DNA of 6,314 bases from Oscillospiraceae bacterium. Lineage in GTDB: Bacteria > Bacillota > Clostridia > Oscillospirales > CAG-272. Under the pieces are notes generated by a model. The model worked only from the letters and a program-made list of their open reading frames with translations, was not told the origin of the DNA and ran no database searches. This document shows positions 4,804 to 6,314 of the stretch, piece after piece; the first letter of the stretch is position 1; each line of letters opens with the position of its first letter. The stretch lies in contig WQSD01000080.1 in the NCBI GenBank assembly GCA_009788105.1, positions 1-6,314 of the forward strand. The letters run 5' to 3'. The translations under genes were made by a program, and so were the position numbers.

Positions 4804-4893
4804 CGGACGACCGCAAGGGTAGTCCCTACGGGTGCGGTGCGCCCTTGACCTTTAACCGTTACCTGTTCACTGTTACCTGTTCACTATTACCTG
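4804..4893. repeat. Repeat block between the lipoprotein terminator and argJ
   Basis: A 29-bp unit at 4824-4852 matches 2642-2670 with one substitution. Immediately after, GTTACCTGTTCACT is repeated in tandem at 4858-4871 and 4872-4885, with a partial third copy (ATTACCTG, 4886-4893). The block ends 5 bp before the argJ stop. No gene is seen. Confidence 0.75.
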
Positions 4894-4898
4894 CCCCC

Positions 4899-6149
4899 TT
4901 ACGTCCGATAATCCCCGTTTATCTTCACATAATCATAGGTCAAGTCACAGCCCCAGGCAGTGGCGTGTCCGCTACCCTCGCCGATTTTGATAATAATAGC
5001 TATCTCGTTGCTTTCATGGGTCAAGACTTTTTTCGCTAAATCTTCGTCAAAATCTACCGACGCACCATTTTCGCAAACTGTAACTTCACATATATCGTCT
5101 GGGCTACTCGCCGCGCTAAATTTGACCGATACTTTGCTCGGGTCAAAAGTCACACCACTATACCCCATAGCACAAAGTATCCGCCCCCAATTGGCGTCTG
5201 CACCGAACATTGCTGACTTCACAAGGCTTGAGCTGACTACGCTTTTTGCGATTTTCCGTGCATCTACGGCAGGAATGCCATGTACAGAGCAAGTTATCAG
5301 CTTGGTCGCACCCTCGCCATCACGGGCGATTTCACGTGCGAGGTAGTTCGTCACCATTCCAAGAGCTTGGCAAAATGCATTAAAATCATCCCCCTCGCTG
5401 TCAATCAGCTTGTTGCCCGCCATGCCGTTTGCCATAATGGACATCATATCGTTGGTGGAAGTGTCCCCGTCCACGCACACCATGTTAAAGCTGATTTCGG
5501 TGTCACGGCTTATCGCCAATTGCAACATTTCAGGGGTGATAGCCACATCGGTGGTGATAAAGGCAAGCATGGTCGCCATGTTGGGGTTAATCATGCCCGA
5601 ACCCTTGGCAATGCCGCCAATACGGCACTCCACGCCGCCAATATCAAAGCTGAACGCACGGATTTTCTCCCGCAGGTCGGTGGTCATAATTGCGGCGGCG
5701 GCGTTGTCGTTGCCCGAAATCTCGCCCGACAGTCCGCTCACGAGAGCGGGCATACCCTCCGCAATGGGCGCAATTGGCAACGGCTGACCGATGACACCTG
5801 TGCTGGCAATAATAACGTCGGCGACGGGAATGCCTGCGTGTTGCTCCACCAGAGCACACATAGCCTGGGCGATTTCCACTCCGTCAGCGTTGCAGGTGTT
5901 GGCGTTGCCGCTGTTGCAGATAAGCGCCTGTGCATAGCCATCCGCAAGGTTCGCCTTTGTCACCGCGATAGGTGCGCCCTGCACGATATTTTGCGTGTAC
6001 ACCGCGGCAGAAGCGGCACGCACCTCGCTTTTGATAAGGCAGAGGTCGAGTTTTTGCTTGTTTTTGCGTATTCCGCAATGCACTCCGCTTGCGGTAAATC
6101 CCTTTGGGGCGCACACGCCGCCGGGGATTGGGGTAGTTGGGTATTTCAT
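4899..6149 (-). CDS. argJ: Bifunctional ornithine acetyltransferase / N-acetylglutamate synthase
   Basis: The product is 416 residues, full length for the family and cytoplasmic. ArgJ moves the acetyl group from N-acetylornithine to glutamate, releasing ornithine and N-acetylglutamate. Some members also use acetyl-CoA, and this cannot be read from sequence. The precursor cuts itself into alpha and beta chains. The cleavage motif is NPNMATML (188-195), with the expected cut between Ala192 and the catalytic nucleophile Thr193. Other motifs are CNSGNANTC (78-86), IASTGVIGQPLP (114-125) with the Thr117-Gly118 oxyanion pair, AKGSGMI (181-187), VDGDTSTND (226-234), GADANWGRI and a C-terminal ATAWGCDLTYDYVKINGDYR. 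The start at 6149 follows AACAAAGGA (6159-6167) with a 9-nt gap. argC and argD, often adjacent, are not in the window. A paired hairpin repeat begins 34 bp upstream. Confidence 0.96.
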   Translation of the reverse strand: MKYPTTPIPGGVCAPKGFTASGVHCGIRKNKQKLDLCLIKSEVRAASAAVYTQNIVQGAPIAVTKANLADGYAQALICNSGNANTCNADGVEIAQAMCALVEQHAGIPVADVIIASTGVIGQPLPIAPIAEGMPALVSGLSGEISGNDNAAAAIMTTDLREKIRAFSFDIGGVECRIGGIAKGSGMINPNMATMLAFITTDVAITPEMLQLAISRDTEISFNMVCVDGDTSTNDMMSIMANGMAGNKLIDSEGDDFNAFCQALGMVTNYLAREIARDGEGATKLITCSVHGIPAVDARKIAKSVVSSSLVKSAMFGADANWGRILCAMGYSGVTFDPSKVSVKFSAASSPDDICEVTVCENGASVDFDEDLAKKVLTHESNEIAIIIKIGEGSGHATAWGCDLTYDYVKINGDYRT

Positions 6150-6158
6150 GTTTTTGAT

Positions 6159-6167
6159 TCCTTTGTT
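6159..6167 (-). promoter_or_regulatory. argJ ribosome binding site, AACAAAGGA type
   Basis: AACAAAGGA ends 9 nt before ATG 6149. The leader between this site and the hairpin repeat (6168-6182) contains ACATTCA, as does the pyrD leader (2398-2413). The two 5' regions therefore appear related beyond the ribosome binding site itself. Confidence 0.65.
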
Positions 6168-6182
6168 GGTTGAATGTTGACC

Positions 6183-6300
6183 TAATTCCCCTCCCGTGGA
6201 GGGGTCGCCGTAGGCGGGGGTGGTTTAGCGGTATTTTAGTGACAGCAGGCCACCCCGTCAGTCGAAAAATCACCGACTGCCACCCCTCCATAAAGGGGAA
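6183..6300. repeat. Complete paired hairpin repeat upstream of argJ
   Basis: The left half (6183-6225) has the hairpin CCCCTCC-CGT-GGAGGGG and the short stem CGCC-GTA-GGCG, ending GGGGTGGTT. A 22-nt spacer (6226-6247) carries AGCGGTATTTTAGTGACAGC, which matches the pyrD-side spacer at 19 of 20 bases. The right half (6248-6300) is inverted: CCACCCCGTCAGTCG, then CGACTGCCACCCCTCC, ending in CCCCTCCATAAAGGGG. It forms the stem CAGTCG/CGACTG. This is the fullest copy of the paired form in the window. The last 14 bases (6301-6314) hold nothing recognisable. Confidence 0.82.
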
Positions 6301-6314
6301 GAAGGGCGCAATGT

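Noticed and set aside
5280..6173. 297-codon plus-strand frame opposite argJ
   Set aside because: It is the antisense shadow of argJ, which has full family motifs on the minus strand.
1002..6300. CRISPR array
   Set aside because: The repeats are irregular in spacing, in both orientations, and internally palindromic, with a conserved spacer instead of unique ones.

Overview
This looks like chromosomal DNA from an anaerobic Gram-positive-type bacterium. A Clostridia-like member of the Bacillota is the best guess, but it is inferred and not proven. Support comes from a class 1B dihydroorotate dehydrogenase, an ArgJ/ArgB cyclic arginine pathway, strong purine-rich ribosome binding sites, a lipoprotein with a lipobox, and intergenic spaces packed with GC-rich hairpin repeats. 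No phage, CRISPR, tRNA or rRNA sequence is visible.

Layout. Positions 1-265 hold only dispersed repeats. From 266 to 924, two minus-strand genes overlap by an ATGA junction: a predicted coiled-coil protein with an acidic C-terminus (433-924), then a 56-residue Cys/His-rich mini-protein (266-436). Positions 1002-1457 form a compact cassette, a broken DUF559-type endonuclease-fold gene between near-perfect 47-bp inverted repeats. It ends 4 bp from the stop codon of pyrD (1462-2379, minus). A gene-free stretch (2380-3258) follows. It holds a paired hairpin repeat of the same family, a mosaic of other short repeats, and a 155-bp direct duplication. argB (3259-4116, minus) and argJ (4899-6149, minus) come next. 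Between them is an oppositely oriented lipoprotein gene (4249-4758, plus) with its own consensus promoter and a strong terminator. A second paired hairpin repeat lies upstream of argJ (6183-6300).

How the genes work together. ArgJ makes N-acetylglutamate by recycling the acetyl group from N-acetylornithine, and ArgB phosphorylates N-acetylglutamate. PyrD makes orotate for pyrimidines. Arginine and pyrimidine synthesis share carbamoyl phosphate, but their proximity here may be accidental. All three genes, and the DUF559 relic, share an AACAAAGGA leader 9-10 nt before the ATG. The lipoprotein and coiled-coil genes use GGAGG-type sites instead.

The most interesting points are four. The first is the DUF559/inverted-repeat cassette and its relation to the paired repeats upstream of pyrD and argJ. 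The second is a G8 tract inside the lipoprotein promoter spacer, a possible phase-variation switch. The third is an 11-bp inverted repeat in the same divergent region. The fourth is the small Cys/His-rich gene coupled to the coiled-coil gene.
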